From Variovorax paradoxus (GTDB lineage Bacteria; Pseudomonadota; Gammaproteobacteria; Burkholderiales; Burkholderiaceae_C): a DNA stretch of 64,000 nucleotides. A program made the translations under genes and the position numbers. The number at the start of each line of letters is the position of its first letter. The stretch's first letter is position 1. The notes below the pieces were generated by a model that made no database searches, had not been told where the DNA came from, and saw nothing but the letters and a program-made list of their open reading frames with translations. Below are positions 33,792 to 43,400 of this stretch, piece after piece. The stretch is taken from contig NZ_LR743507.1 in the NCBI RefSeq assembly GCF_902712855.1, forward strand, positions 310,001 through 374,000. The letters run 5' to 3'.

Positions 33792-34943
33792 TCAGGGCGC
33801 CGGCAGTTGCCTCGGCCACAGCGCCCACAGGCGCAGCGGCTGGTTCATGCTGGCCGCGAGCCGGCCGGCGTCGGGCCCGGTGCCCGCGAAATAGTCGGCA
33901 CGCACCGCGCCGAGGATGGCGCTGCCGGTGTCCTGCGCGACCACCAGTTTCTGCAGTTGCGCGGCCGGCCCGTTGGACGCGAGCCACACCGGCGTGCCGT
34001 AGGGAATGCTCTCGCGGTCGACCGCGATGGACCGACCGGCCGTCAGCGGCACGCCCTGCGCGCCGCGCGGGCCGAAGGCGGCGTCGACCTCGCTCATGGT
34101 TTCCTCCCGGAAGAACACGTAGCGCGGGTTGCTCCACAGCAGCTGCGACACGCGCTGCGGGTTCTGCGCGGCCCAGGTCTTGGTGTCGTCGGGCCACCTG
34201 CCGACCTTGCTCACGCCCTGGCTCATGAGCCACTGCTGCACGCTGCGGTAAGGCTGCTCGTTGGTGGCCGAGAAGGCCATGCGCACCGTGTGCTGGTAGC
34301 CATTGGCCTCGGTGATGCGAAGGCGTCCCGAGCCCTGGATGTGCAGCATCAGCGCGTCGATGGGATCGGCCATCCACGCGATCTCGCGCCCGCGCAGCGC
34401 GGCCTGCGCCTCGGGCAGGGTCTCGATCTCCTGGCGCGTGTACCAGGCCCGGCGCGGCACGAGGCCGTCGGGCGCCTGGTAGATCGGCACGTTGAAGGTG
34501 GCGGTGGGTACGCGCGAGGCCTCGTACACCGGCTCGTAGTAGCTGGTGAGCTTGCCCTCGGTCTGGCCGTTGAGCGCCTCGACGCGGTAGGGCTGCAGCC
34601 GGTCGGTCATCCACTGGCGCTGCTCCTCGGGCGTGGCGATCGTGAGCTGGCGCACGTCGCGGCACAGCGGCGCGAAAGCGGCGTTGGGGCGCGAGCAGTT
34701 GGCCAGGAGCGCGATCCACGCTTCATGCAGGGGGTCTTCACCGAAGCCCGGCAACTCCGACCAGCCCACCGGCACCCAGCGGCTCTTGGGATGCGCGAGC
34801 GAACCGGTGAGGGGGCCGAGGTCGCGCGGCGGGGTGACGGCGGGAGGGCGGGTGGGCGCATCGGGTGCGCGCGGGCCGGTGGAACAGGCGGCGAGCGTTG
34901 CTACGATCACAAGCCCGACCAGCCACTGGAGTCCATTTCTCAT
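33792..34943 (-). CDS. mltA: Membrane-bound lytic murein transglycosylase A
   Basis: The 383-residue lipoprotein has a signal peptide with lipobox LAAC (cysteine 20) and the MltA domain with KLTSYYEPVYEASRVPT, LMLHIQGSGRLRI and NPRYVFFRE. The C-terminal 3D/double-psi barrel contains VVAQDTGSAILGAVRADYFA with the catalytic aspartate region. MltA cleaves glycan strands of peptidoglycan to 1,6-anhydromuropeptides at the outer membrane. The ATG at 34943 begins the signal peptide. The start overlaps the divergent small ORF by two bases. Confidence 0.92.
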   Translation of the reverse strand: MRNGLQWLVGLVIVATLAACSTGPRAPDAPTRPPAVTPPRDLGPLTGSLAHPKSRWVPVGWSELPGFGEDPLHEAWIALLANCSRPNAAFAPLCRDVRQLTIATPEEQRQWMTDRLQPYRVEALNGQTEGKLTSYYEPVYEASRVPTATFNVPIYQAPDGLVPRRAWYTRQEIETLPEAQAALRGREIAWMADPIDALMLHIQGSGRLRITEANGYQHTVRMAFSATNEQPYRSVQQWLMSQGVSKVGRWPDDTKTWAAQNPQRVSQLLWSNPRYVFFREETMSEVDAAFGPRGAQGVPLTAGRSIAVDRESIPYGTPVWLASNGPAAQLQKLVVAQDTGSAILGAVRADYFAGTGPDAGRLAASMNQPLRLWALWPRQLPAP

Positions 34944-35103
34944 GGGTTTGATTCTGCTTGAAGCCCTCGCCGCGGGACTCGTGTTCATCTTGATCATCTG
35001 GTGGACCATGTTTTCGGGCCGCAACAAGGGTGAATTGCACGACGAGGACGCCGCCGAGGCAGATCACGACGCCACCGACAGGAAGCCGCCGCCGAAAGTG
35101 TGA
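34942..35103 (+). CDS. Small single-helix membrane protein (hypothetical)
   Basis: A 53-residue reading frame encodes one hydrophobic helix (residues 2-23, GLILLEALAAGLVFILIIWW) followed by a charged, acidic tail rich in D/E and ending in PPPKV. The composition and stop-codon position look protein-like. Its ATG shares CATG with the divergent mltA start, so its ribosome-binding site would lie inside mltA; that makes the start, and the gene, less certain. Function is unknown. Confidence 0.45.
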   Translation: MGLILLEALAAGLVFILIIWWTMFSGRNKGELHDEDAAEADHDATDRKPPPKV

Positions 35104-35152
35104 ACTGCCTGCGTAGCCCGGAGCCGTGGCACCGTGTCGGAGAAGCACCTTG

Positions 35153-35173
35153 TTGCTATTACTTTAGTAGCAA
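35153..35173. repeat. AT-rich inverted repeat upstream of OmpA gene
   Basis: TTGCTA (35153-35158) pairs with TAGCAA (35168-35173) across a nine-base loop. The 199-bp gap holding it (35104-35302) is AT-richer than its neighbours and should carry the promoter of the OmpA-like gene. It might be a terminator of the small gene or a regulator site. Confidence 0.4.
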
Positions 35174-35302
35174 TCATCGCAGCATACATGGGCGATTGCG
35201 AAAGATTTCTTATTTTCCCTAGGGCTTTGAGGTCGTACCATCGCAGGCTCCGCCGGAGCTAAGCTGTGTCCCGCCTCTGACTCAACCTGGAAAGGGATCG
35301 CC

Positions 35303-35962
35303 ATGAAAAAGTTCGTACTTGCAACCTGTGCCACCGCTTTCATCCTGTCCGGCTGCGCCGGCGGCATGACCGACACCCAGCGCAACACCGGCATCGGCGC
35401 CGGCATCGGCGCATTGGGCGGCGCCGCCATCGGCTCGGCCACCGGCGGCAACCGCGGTGCCATCGGCACGGGCGCGGTGGTCGGCGCAGCAGCCGGCGCG
35501 CTCGGCGGCTACCTGTGGTCGCAGCGCATGGAAAACCAGAAGCGCCAGATGGAAGCCGCCACGCAGGGCACGGGCATCGCCGTGACGCAGACGCAGAACA
35601 ACGAGCTGAAGCTGCAGATCCCAAGCGACGTGTCCTTCGACGTGGGCCGCGCCAACATCAAGCCGAATTTCGCGCCGGTGCTCGACCAGTTCGCCAATGG
35701 CCTGCGCAACAACCCGAACGCCGAGGTGCGCATCATCGGCCACACCGACAGCACCGGCTCGGACGCCATCAACAACCCGTTGTCGGTCGAGCGCGCGACC
35801 AGCACGCGCGACTACCTCGTCGCACGCGGCGTGAACGCAGCGGCGTTCCGCATCGAAGGCCGCGGTTCGCGCGAGCCGATCGCCGACAACAACAACGACG
35901 CGGGCCGGGCACAGAACCGCCGCGTCGAGATCTACGTGGGTGAGCGCGCGCCGCAGGGCTGA
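35303..35962 (+). CDS. OmpA-family lipoprotein with glycine-zipper segment
   Basis: The 219-residue protein has a lipoprotein signal (LSGC, cysteine 18). A glycine-zipper region at about residues 30-72 (GAGIGALGGAAIGSA) is a membrane-inserting segment. A C-terminal OmpA domain carries the peptidoglycan-binding pattern GHTDSTGSDAINNPLSVERA and GRGSREPIADNNNDAGRAQN. It should be anchored in the outer membrane and grip peptidoglycan. AAAGGGA precedes the start. The next gene is a close paralogue without the zipper, suggesting local duplication. Confidence 0.9.
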   Translation: MKKFVLATCATAFILSGCAGGMTDTQRNTGIGAGIGALGGAAIGSATGGNRGAIGTGAVVGAAAGALGGYLWSQRMENQKRQMEAATQGTGIAVTQTQNNELKLQIPSDVSFDVGRANIKPNFAPVLDQFANGLRNNPNAEVRIIGHTDSTGSDAINNPLSVERATSTRDYLVARGVNAAAFRIEGRGSREPIADNNNDAGRAQNRRVEIYVGERAPQG

Positions 35963-35975
35963 CGCACCACCCCGA

Positions 35976-36009
35976 CGGGAAACCGGCTGGCACAGAAAAG
36001 CCGGTCCCG
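35976..36009 (+). terminator. Hairpin between the two OmpA-like genes
   Basis: CGGG (35976-35979) and ACCGGCT (35982-35988) pair with AGCCGGT (35999-36005) and CCCG (36006-36009) around a ten-base loop, with an AA bulge. No U-tract follows, so it may be a stability or attenuation structure rather than a full terminator. Its CCGGCT/AGCCGG core loosely resembles the dispersed element hairpins. Confidence 0.5.
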
Positions 36010-36043
36010 CCACCATTCCATTGGTCCATAGAGAGGGAAATTC

Positions 36044-36610
36044 ATGAGGAAGTTTGTTGTGTCGAGTGCGGCAGCCGCCGCGTTGCTGTTCATCGCGGGC
36101 TGCGCTTCGCAGTCGGCACCGCCGCCGGCAGCCGCCGCGCCGGCCGCCGCACCGGCCGCGCCGGCGAACAGCTGGACGGCCCGCCTGGCCACGCTGAAGA
36201 CGGATCTCGAAGCCTCGACGAAGGGCACGGGCGTGGTGATCGAGCAGACCGCCGACAACCAGCTGCACGTGGTGATCCCGAACGAACTGTCGTTCGACAC
36301 CGGCCGCTCCAACGTCAAGCGCAACCTGGCGCAGGTGCTCGACAAGGTCGCCGAAGGGCTGAAGTCGGCCACCGCCGCCAGCGTGCGCGTGGTCGGCCAC
36401 ACCGACGCCACCGGCAGCGAGGAAGGCAACGAACGCCTCTCGGTGAGCCGTGCCGACAGCGTGCGCAACCACCTGGTGGCGCGCGGCGTGTCGACCACCG
36501 CCATCACCACCGACGGCCGCGGCTCGCGCGAGCCGCTGGCCGACAACGGCACGGCCGCAGGCCGCGCGCAAAACCGCCGCGTCGAGATCTTCGTGGCGGA
36601 AAAAGCCTGA
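36044..36610 (+). CDS. OmpA-family peptidoglycan-binding lipoprotein
   Basis: The 188-residue product has a lipobox IAGC (cysteine 20), a proline/alanine linker (about residues 25-42) and an OmpA domain with GHTDATGSEEGNERLSVSRA and GRGSREPLADNGTAAGRAQN. It is a paralogue of the preceding gene and probably has the same envelope-tethering role. AGAGGGA precedes the ATG at 36044. The 3' end runs into repeat element B. Confidence 0.9.
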   Translation: MRKFVVSSAAAAALLFIAGCASQSAPPPAAAAPAAAPAAPANSWTARLATLKTDLEASTKGTGVVIEQTADNQLHVVIPNELSFDTGRSNVKRNLAQVLDKVAEGLKSATAASVRVVGHTDATGSEEGNERLSVSRADSVRNHLVARGVSTTAITTDGRGSREPLADNGTAAGRAQNRRVEIFVAEKA

Positions 36611-36627
36611 TCCTGGCCTCTTCCGGG

Positions 36628-36713
36628 AATACCGCGGAACCGGCTTTGCCGGGCCGCCGGTATTGCCCCCTGCAAGGGGGTTGGCAGCCGCAAGAAGCGG
36701 GCAGGCCTGGGGC
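36628..36713 (-). repeat. 3'-end hairpin element, copy B
   Basis: The 37-nt hairpin (36628-36664) has arms AATACCG/CGGTATT with CGG/CCG and CCGGC/GCCGG inner stems. A CCCCC/GGGGG hairpin and the CCCCAGGC tail follow, ending beside the stop of the response-regulator gene at 36714. Compared with copy A, the T-A pair replaces C-G in the arm. Confidence 0.85.
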
Positions 36714-37343
36714 TTAGCCTAGTTCTCTCAGGCGGTTGGCGAGCTCCACCGCCGACTTCACTTCCATCTTGTCGAACACGCGCGCGCGGTGCACTTCCAC
36801 CGTGCGCACGCTGATCGCGAGCTGGTCGGCGATGAGCTTGTTCGGCAGGCCCTCGACCACGAGCCGCATCACGTCGCGTTCGCGCTCCGTCAGTTCGGCG
36901 ATGCGCTCGGCGAGCCCGCGGCGCAGGCGCTGCACTTCCAGCGCCTGAAGCGACGCGTTCAACGCATGCTCGATGCGGTCGACCAGCGCGTTGTCGGAGA
37001 ACGGCTTCTCGCAGAAGTCGAAGGCGCCGCGTTTCACTGCGTCGACGGCCGTGGGCACGTCGGCATGGCCGGTGAGGAAGATCACCGGCATCAACGGCAG
37101 CAGGCCGCGCTCCACGAGCCGGTCGAACAGCACCAGCCCGCTGGTGCCAGGCATGCGCACGTCCAGCAGCAGGCACAGGGGCTGCTCGGGCAGCGGTCCC
37201 TGGTCGAGGAACTGCTCGAAGGCCTCGGCGCTGCCGAAATGTTCGCTCGCCAGCCGGCGCGAGCGCAGCAGCCAGGCGAGTGCCTCGCGCACGCTGGCGT
37301 CGTCGTCCACGATGAAGATCAAGCCATCGATCAGCGGTTGCAT
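36714..37343 (-). CDS. FixJ/DctR-type response regulator
   Basis: The 209-residue protein has a receiver domain (IFIVDDDASVREALAWLL, phosphoacceptor D in LCLLLDVRMPG, and the T/K-containing VIFLTGHADVPTAVDAVKRG and FCEKPF). A LuxR-type HTH at the C-terminus has LTERERDVMRLVVEGLPNKL. It is the partner of the adjacent histidine kinase, separated by element C. The ATG at 37343 gives the natural receiver start. Target genes are not evident; C4-dicarboxylate transport genes (DctPQM) are absent nearby, so the DctR analogy is only structural. Confidence 0.9.
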   Translation of the reverse strand: MQPLIDGLIFIVDDDASVREALAWLLRSRRLASEHFGSAEAFEQFLDQGPLPEQPLCLLLDVRMPGTSGLVLFDRLVERGLLPLMPVIFLTGHADVPTAVDAVKRGAFDFCEKPFSDNALVDRIEHALNASLQALEVQRLRRGLAERIAELTERERDVMRLVVEGLPNKLIADQLAISVRTVEVHRARVFDKMEVKSAVELANRLRELG

Positions 37344-37377
37344 ATCAAGTCCCAAAGAAAACGGATGCCCTTTGACG

Positions 37378-37469
37378 GACGCCGCGGAACCGGTCCGGCC
37401 GGACCGCCGGCGTCGCCCCTGCAAGGCAGAAGGAGGAGCGACACGAAGCGCGCGGAGCCTGAAGCTGAG
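37378..37469 (-). repeat. 3'-end hairpin element, copy C
   Basis: The 37-nt hairpin (37378-37414) has arms GACGCCG/CGGCGTC, again paired but with a different sequence, plus CGG/CCG and a variant inner stem. The tail is degenerate (CTTCAGGC). It fills most of the gap between the kinase stop (37470) and the response-regulator start (37343), so it lies inside a probable operon. Confidence 0.8.
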
Positions 37470-39545
37470 TCATGCCACCGGCAGCGTGAAGCGGAAGACG
37501 GTACCGCGCGGCTTGTTCGGCTCGAACACCAGCGCGCCGCCGTGCTGTTCGACCACCGTGCGGCACAGGCTCAGGCCGAGCCCCATGCCGTCGGCGCGCG
37601 TGGTGAAGAAGGGCGTGAAGAGCCGCTCGGCCACTTCCTCGCTGATGCCGCTGCCGAGGTCGGCCACCGAGAACTCGAGCCAGCGCCGACCGTCTTCCTG
37701 CCCGGTGCCGCCCACCGCCACGGCGCGCGCCACGCGCAACCGCAGCACGCGGCTGCCGATGTTGTCGGGGCTGTCCATGGCCTGCATGGCATTGCGCGCG
37801 AGGTTCAGCAGCACCTGCTCGACCAGCGTGCGGTCGCACATGGCCGCGGGCAGCCGGTCTTCCAGCACCACCTCGATGATCACCCCGAGCTTGCGTGCCT
37901 GCAGCCGCACCAGCGGCAGCACCGCGTCGATCAGCGCCTGAGGCGCCACCGCCTCGCGCGTACGGTCGCGCCGGCGAACGAAGTCGTGCACGCTGCGGAT
38001 GACCTGGCCAGCGCGGTCGGCCTGCTCGGCGATGCGCTTCACGGCCATCGCCACCTCGCCCTGGTCGCCCTTGGCGTGCGGGCCGAGCAGGTTGAGCGAG
38101 CCGCTCGCATAGCTGGCGATGGCGGCCAGGGGTTGCGTGAGTTCGTGGCTCAGCAGCGAGGCCATCTCGCCGACGGTGGCGAGCCGCGCGCTGGCCTGCA
38201 GGCGCTCCTGGCTGGCACGTGAAAGCTCCTCGATGCGTCGTTGCTCGCTCACGTCGATGAACGCGCTCATCCAGCCGGTCTGTACCTTCTGCGCGTTGAT
38301 CAGCGGCGCCTCGAAGATCAGCACCGGGAAGCGCGTGCCGTCCTTGCGCATGAAGACCGACTCGAAGCCCTCGCGCGGCGGCATGCCGCCAGCCAGCCGC
38401 CTCGCCTGGCGTTGCTGGTACTCGTGCGCCAGCTCGGTGGGCCAATAAGGTGCTTCGGGCGCGTCGGCGCTGTCGGCCATGAGTTCCTCGGGGCTGAAGC
38501 CCACCATCTCGCAGAACGCCGGATTCACGTAGGTGATGCGGCCCCGCAGGTCGCGCGCGCGCAGGCCGGTGATGACGGAGTCTTCCATGGCCTTGCGGAA
38601 CGCCAGCGCGTCGGCCAGGTCGCGCTCGGCGCGCAGGCGGCGGCGCGTGTCGCGCGCCAGCAGCACCAGCACCGACACCAGCGCGATGGAGATGGCCGTG
38701 ACCAGCGCGGTGAGCATGTTCGGGAACAGGTCGGGTGCCGCGCGCCAGCCGTCGACGCGCAGCATCAGCGCGGCGCCGGGCAGGTCGATGAGCTGCTGCG
38801 ACGTGAACACCCGCGTGCCGGTGCGCCGCGAGGTGCCCAGCGCCACCAGCCGCGTGCCGTCGGCCTCGGTGAAGGCCACTTCCTGGCCGCGCGTGAGCGT
38901 GGGGCCGACCAGCTCGATGAGCGCATCGCGCAGCGAGTAGCTCGCCACCAGGTAGCCGCCCGCGTCGATCGGCACGCACAGTTCCATCACCTCGACGCCG
39001 CCCCCGCCTGCGATGGGCACGTAGTGGCTCGGCGAATAGGCCGGCGCACCGAGCTTGCGCGCGGCGGCGCAGGCCAGCGTGACGTCGGACTGCTCGACGC
39101 CGCGCGTGGCCTCGTCGAGGATGCGCATGCGGTAGGGCGTGTTGACGGCCTGCAGCGGGCGCAGCGCGGCGTCGCGCCACTCCAGCCGCAGCCATTCGCG
39201 GTGCTCGCGCAGCAGCGCTGCGGCGGCGTCGGACCATTGCGAGGCGTCGGCGCCGGGCGCCTGCGTGGCACGCAGGCTCTGCGCATTGCGCTGGAAGCCG
39301 CTGCGCAGGTCGGAGACGGCGTCGGCCGTGTCACGGTCGAGCGCGGCCTGCACCTGCTCGACCTCGTGCCGGCCCGCGAGCCACACCACCGTGACCAGCA
39401 GTGCCGACACCAGCACCGCCAGCAGCAGCCAGAGGAACCAGCGCTGCCACAGCGAACGCAGCCGCGCGAACGCCAGCAGCGCCCACCGCTGCGGTGCGAC
39501 GGTCAACAGCGCATCAGACATCCCGATGACACCGATGCCGGCCAT
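37470..39545 (-). CDS. Sensor histidine kinase with periplasmic sensor and PAS domain (DctS-like)
   Basis: The roughly 690-residue kinase has two membrane helices (near residues 33-53 and 330-350). They enclose a periplasmic sensor with cache-like features, as in DctB/DctS. A PAS domain follows (ITYVNPAFCEMVGFSPEELM). The HisKA H-box SHELTQPLAAIASYASGSL lies near residue 480, and the ATPase domain has LLNLARNAMQAM, ADLGSGIS and LFTPFFTTRADGMGLGLSL. It phosphorylates the adjacent FixJ-type regulator. The start is uncertain: ATG 39545 was chosen, with ATG 39521 an alternative. Its ligand may be an organic acid. Confidence 0.88.
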   Translation of the reverse strand: MAGIGVIGMSDALLTVAPQRWALLAFARLRSLWQRWFLWLLLAVLVSALLVTVVWLAGRHEVEQVQAALDRDTADAVSDLRSGFQRNAQSLRATQAPGADASQWSDAAAALLREHREWLRLEWRDAALRPLQAVNTPYRMRILDEATRGVEQSDVTLACAAARKLGAPAYSPSHYVPIAGGGGVEVMELCVPIDAGGYLVASYSLRDALIELVGPTLTRGQEVAFTEADGTRLVALGTSRRTGTRVFTSQQLIDLPGAALMLRVDGWRAAPDLFPNMLTALVTAISIALVSVLVLLARDTRRRLRAERDLADALAFRKAMEDSVITGLRARDLRGRITYVNPAFCEMVGFSPEELMADSADAPEAPYWPTELAHEYQQRQARRLAGGMPPREGFESVFMRKDGTRFPVLIFEAPLINAQKVQTGWMSAFIDVSEQRRIEELSRASQERLQASARLATVGEMASLLSHELTQPLAAIASYASGSLNLLGPHAKGDQGEVAMAVKRIAEQADRAGQVIRSVHDFVRRRDRTREAVAPQALIDAVLPLVRLQARKLGVIIEVVLEDRLPAAMCDRTLVEQVLLNLARNAMQAMDSPDNIGSRVLRLRVARAVAVGGTGQEDGRRWLEFSVADLGSGISEEVAERLFTPFFTTRADGMGLGLSLCRTVVEQHGGALVFEPNKPRGTVFRFTLPVA

Positions 39546-39564
39546 GCGCAGAGCCTGTTGCGGA

Positions 39565-39656
39565 AACACCGCGGAACCGGCTTTGCCGGGCCGCCGGTGT
39601 CGCACCCTGGCAGGGGGTTGGCGGCCACACGAACCGGGCAAGCCTGGGCGTCATTT
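39565..39656 (-). repeat. 3'-end hairpin element, copy D
   Basis: The 37-nt hairpin (39565-39601) has arms AACACCG/CGGTGTC, with one G-U wobble at the outermost pair in RNA, and CGG/CCG plus CCGGC/GCCGG stems. The conserved tail lies within about a dozen bases of the nitrilase-family stop at 39657. It ends 19 bp before the kinase start at 39545. Confidence 0.82.
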
Positions 39657-40472
39657 CTAGATCACGCAGTGCGAGAGCACCGGCAGCTGCGCGCGCGTGT
39701 GCTCGACCTGCGCGGCGTCGATGTCGAACAGCACCACGCCTTCGTCGGAAGCCTGCTGCGCCACCACCGTTCCCCAGGGGTCGACCACGAGGGACTGGCC
39801 CCAGGTCTGGCGGCCGTTCTCATGCGTTCCGCCCTGCGCGGGCGCGACCACCCAGGCGAGGTTTTCGATGGCGCGGGCGCGCAGCAGCACCTCCCAGTGC
39901 GCGGCGCCGGTGGTGCGCGTGAAGGCGCTGGGCACCAGCAGCAGTTCGGCGCCCTGCCTGGCGAGCGCGCGGTACAGCTCGGGAAAGCGCAGGTCGTAGC
40001 ACACGCTCATGCCGATGCGCCATGCGTGGCCGTCGCGCGAGGGCAGCTCGAACACCACGGGCTCGCGGCCCGGCGCGATGACGCGGCGCTCGTCGTAGCG
40101 CTCCGTGCCGTTGTCGAAGAAGAAGAGGTGGATCTTGTCGTAGCGCGCCACGCACTTGCCCTCGGGCGAGAAGGCCAGCGAGCTGTTGAAGACGTGCTCG
40201 GCGTCGGTGCTCTCGATGGGCAGCGTGCCACCCACGATCCACAGGCCGAACTCGCGCGCCGCGTCGGCCAGGAAGCCCTGGACCGTGCCCGCGCCGGCGG
40301 TCTCGCGCAGCCCGAGCTTGTCGGTGTCGCGCGCACCCATCATGCAGAAGTACTCGGGCAGCACCGCGAGTTCGGCGCCCGCAGCGGCCGCCTGCGCGAG
40401 CAGGTCGTGGGCGCGCGCGAGGTTGGCTTCGCGGGCGATGGCGGACACCATCTGGATGGCTGCGACTTTCAT
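39657..40472 (-). CDS. Carbon-nitrogen hydrolase (Nit1/deaminated-glutathione-amidase-like)
   Basis: This 271-residue nitrilase-superfamily protein shows the E-K-C catalytic triad: E40 in AVLPEYF, K113 in RYDKIHLF and C158 in GMSVCYDLRFPELYR. The length and the RFPELYR motif match the Nit1/YbeM branch that repairs deaminated glutathione, although other omega-amidase functions are possible. Its ATG overlaps the TGA of yhdP (ATGA), so it is translated with that envelope gene, a conserved pairing in betaproteobacteria. Confidence 0.9.
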   Translation of the reverse strand: MKVAAIQMVSAIAREANLARAHDLLAQAAAAGAELAVLPEYFCMMGARDTDKLGLRETAGAGTVQGFLADAAREFGLWIVGGTLPIESTDAEHVFNSSLAFSPEGKCVARYDKIHLFFFDNGTERYDERRVIAPGREPVVFELPSRDGHAWRIGMSVCYDLRFPELYRALARQGAELLLVPSAFTRTTGAAHWEVLLRARAIENLAWVVAPAQGGTHENGRQTWGQSLVVDPWGTVVAQQASDEGVVLFDIDAAQVEHTRAQLPVLSHCVI

Positions 40473-43400
40473 TGCGTGGTCTCCGGTTTGCGGCCTTCGT
40501 TCGCGTTGGAGGTGCCCTGCGAGCCCGGGAAACCGGGAATCGCCGGCAGCGAGGGGACGGCGGGCAGGCTCTGCGGCAGCAGCTGCAGCGAACGCGGCAC
40601 CTTCGCGATCTTGGGGTCGGTCCAGCCGCCCTCGATGTGGAACTCCTGCGTGGCCGCCGCCGACAGCGGCTTGCTCAGCACCCAGTTGGCCAGGAAGGTG
40701 CCCAGCCCGATGGCCGGGTTGATGGCCGTGGCCACCAGCGCCGCGGTGCCCGCATTGATCTCGGGCACCACCACCACGCGCAGGTCGGTGGTCTCGCGCA
40801 CGATGTCGGCCGACCCGTCCATCAGCGCGGCGGCGTTCACGCCCTTCATCTGCAAGTTGTTGGTGCTGGCGATGCCCTTGTCGATCCTGGCGTCGCCGCG
40901 GACGAAGTCGAAGGCGAAGCCCTGGCTGAACACGTCACGGAAGTCGAGCGTGAGCCGGCGCGGCAGCGCCTGCAGGCTCAGCACGCCGAGCAGCTTGGCC
41001 AGGCCCGGGTCAGCCTTGAGGAACTGGCCCTGCTCCACGTCGAGCTGCAGCTGGCCGCCGAGGCTCGGGTAGTCGAGCGAGAACGGCGAGCCGCGCCAGT
41101 TGACGTCGCCTTCGAGCCGGCCCTTGCCGCGGCGCAGCACGCCCGGCATGCCGAAGCGCGTGAGCAGCTCGCCCGCATCGGCGATGTCGAGCCTGAAGGT
41201 CATGCCGGTGCGGCGCTGGCCGGCCGCGCCGCCGGGTGTGCCGGCCCACGTGCCCTTGGCCGAGAAGCTGGCCTCGGGCGTGGTGAAGGCGAGCTTGTTG
41301 AGCGCCCATTCGCGGCCCGCGCCGCCGCGGTTGACGGCGTCGATCTCGGCACGGCCGAGGCGCTTGCCGAGCAGTTCGAAGTCGTCCACCACGATGTCGA
41401 GCGCGGGCAGCGTGTCGGGCTGCTCGTCGAGCAGGGTCTCGACCTGCGTGGCCTCGCTGGGCGCGATCTTCAGCCGGGCGAGCCGCGCGTACAGGCGGCC
41501 TGCCTGCGCGTGGCGGTACTCGGCGTAGCCGCTGAGCTCGGTGGCATCGATGTTGGCGCGCCAGAGGCTGCCGTCGCGCGTGCCGCCCAGCACCACGTTG
41601 TGCAGCGTGCGGCCCGCGATGGCCAGTTGCTGGGCCCGCACGGCGATGCGCGTGGGCAGGTAGGCCGACGACGGGTCGTCGGCGCGGTCCGCCGCTTCGG
41701 CAGCCGGGCCGGAGGCACCCGCCGTGTCGCCGAGCAGCCCCTGCCATGCGCCCATGTCGAGCTTCGCGACGTTGATGTTGGCGAACACGCCCTTGTCGGG
41801 CAGGCTCGCGGTCTCGCCGGGCGCAAGGCCGACGCCGATGCTGCCGCGCGCCACGCGGGCCTCGCCGCCCGCGAGGTCGCGCACGTACTGCACGCTGCCG
41901 ACACGGCCGAGGTCGAGCGAGAGCTGGTCCTGCATGGGGGTGCCCACCGGCACGGCGGCCCCCTGCCGGGTTTCGCGCGCCAGCACCTTCTTCTCGATGC
42001 GCAGCGGCATCTGTTCCTCGGCGGTCTTCACGAGCGGCGGGGGCAGCTGCAGCGCCAGGCCCTGCAGGCTGCTGACCAGCGAGAACTCGGGCGTGCCGTC
42101 GCGCACGGAGAAGGTGGCGGCGTAGGGTGTGCTGCCGGTGGCCTTCTTCGCGATGTTGGCCAGCCAGTCGACTCCGCGCGCGTTGCGCAGGCCGTCGGCG
42201 GTGGCGGTGCCCTGGGCCTTCAGCGAGACCTCGCGATTCGGCCCGGTGAAGCGCCCGCGGCCCTCTAGGCGCATGTCGCCGCCGAGCAGCCGGCCCTGCA
42301 CGTTGGCCAGCGTGAAGCCGGTCTCGGTGAAGTTGAGCATGCCCCGGGTTTGCGTGAGGGCCGGCGCCTCGGGAACGACCTGCAGCTCGTTGTCGGCCAG
42401 CGTCACGCTGGCCTGCACCTTGGCGTTGTCCATGGCGGCGAGCGGCAGTTCGAGGTGCAGCTTGTAGTCGGCCGAGCCGGCGGCGCGCGCACGCATCATG
42501 ATCTCGCCGGTTTCGCCCGCCAGCGGCGCGCCCGCGCGCAGCACCTCCGCCAGCGGCCCCCTGGCCTGCGCATCGACGCGCAGCAGCGAGGCGTGGTGCG
42601 ACATGTCGGCAATCTGGGCCTCGGCCTTCGTGACCTCGACGCCGGGCGCGCCCACCAGCCGGCCCCGCGCGTTGCGCACCAGCATGCCGGCGCGCTCGAA
42701 AACGAGCTCGCCCGACAACGCGGTGAGCGGCGGCCACACGGGCGGGGGCATGCCGTTGCGCGCGGAAGCGGTGGACGGGGTCGACGTGGCCGTCTTGCGA
42801 GGCGGCGCATAGGCGTAGTCGACATCGGCCACCTTGGCCGCGATGCGGAAGTCGCCCAGCTTCGGATCCATGAAGGGCATGTCGTGCAGGTCGCCGCGCA
42901 CGCGGAAGTCGACGCTGCTGGCCGTGCCCTTGGTGACGGCGTCGCGCACGTAGTCGCGCGTGTGCTGGGGAATGTCGAGCGGCAGGTAGCGGAACACGCG
43001 CGTGCCGTCGGCGCGCGTCAGCTGGCCCTGCAGGTCGAGCACGCCGGGAAAGCGGCGCTTGCTGCTGGAGGTGGCCGGGTCGCTGGTGCGCCAGCTGGCC
43101 TGCGCGTCGCCTTCGGCGTCGGCATTGGCGAAGCTCAGCTTCGACACCTGCAGCTGGGCATTGCCGTTGTCGAGCTTCCATTGCAGCTGGGTGGAGAGCC
43201 TGTCGATCGGGATGACGGGGTCCTCGAACACGCCGGGAAACTCGAGCGTGCCGTGCGCGATGGCCAGCGTGGCGGTGCCGCCGGTGTGGGTCGCGTCGAA
43301 GTCGACGGTGGCGCCGCTGAGGCCGGGCGTGCCGGGGTGGACCTTGGGCGGCATCGGCGCTGCAGTGGCGCCTGCGCTCGCCGGTGCAGGCGCGGCGTCG

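Noticed and set aside
35976..36009. Sixth copy of the 3'-end element
   Set aside because: It shares an ACCGGCT/AGCCGGT stem but lacks the 37-nt arrangement, the C5/G5 segment and the CCCCAGGC tail, and its orientation to a stop codon differs.
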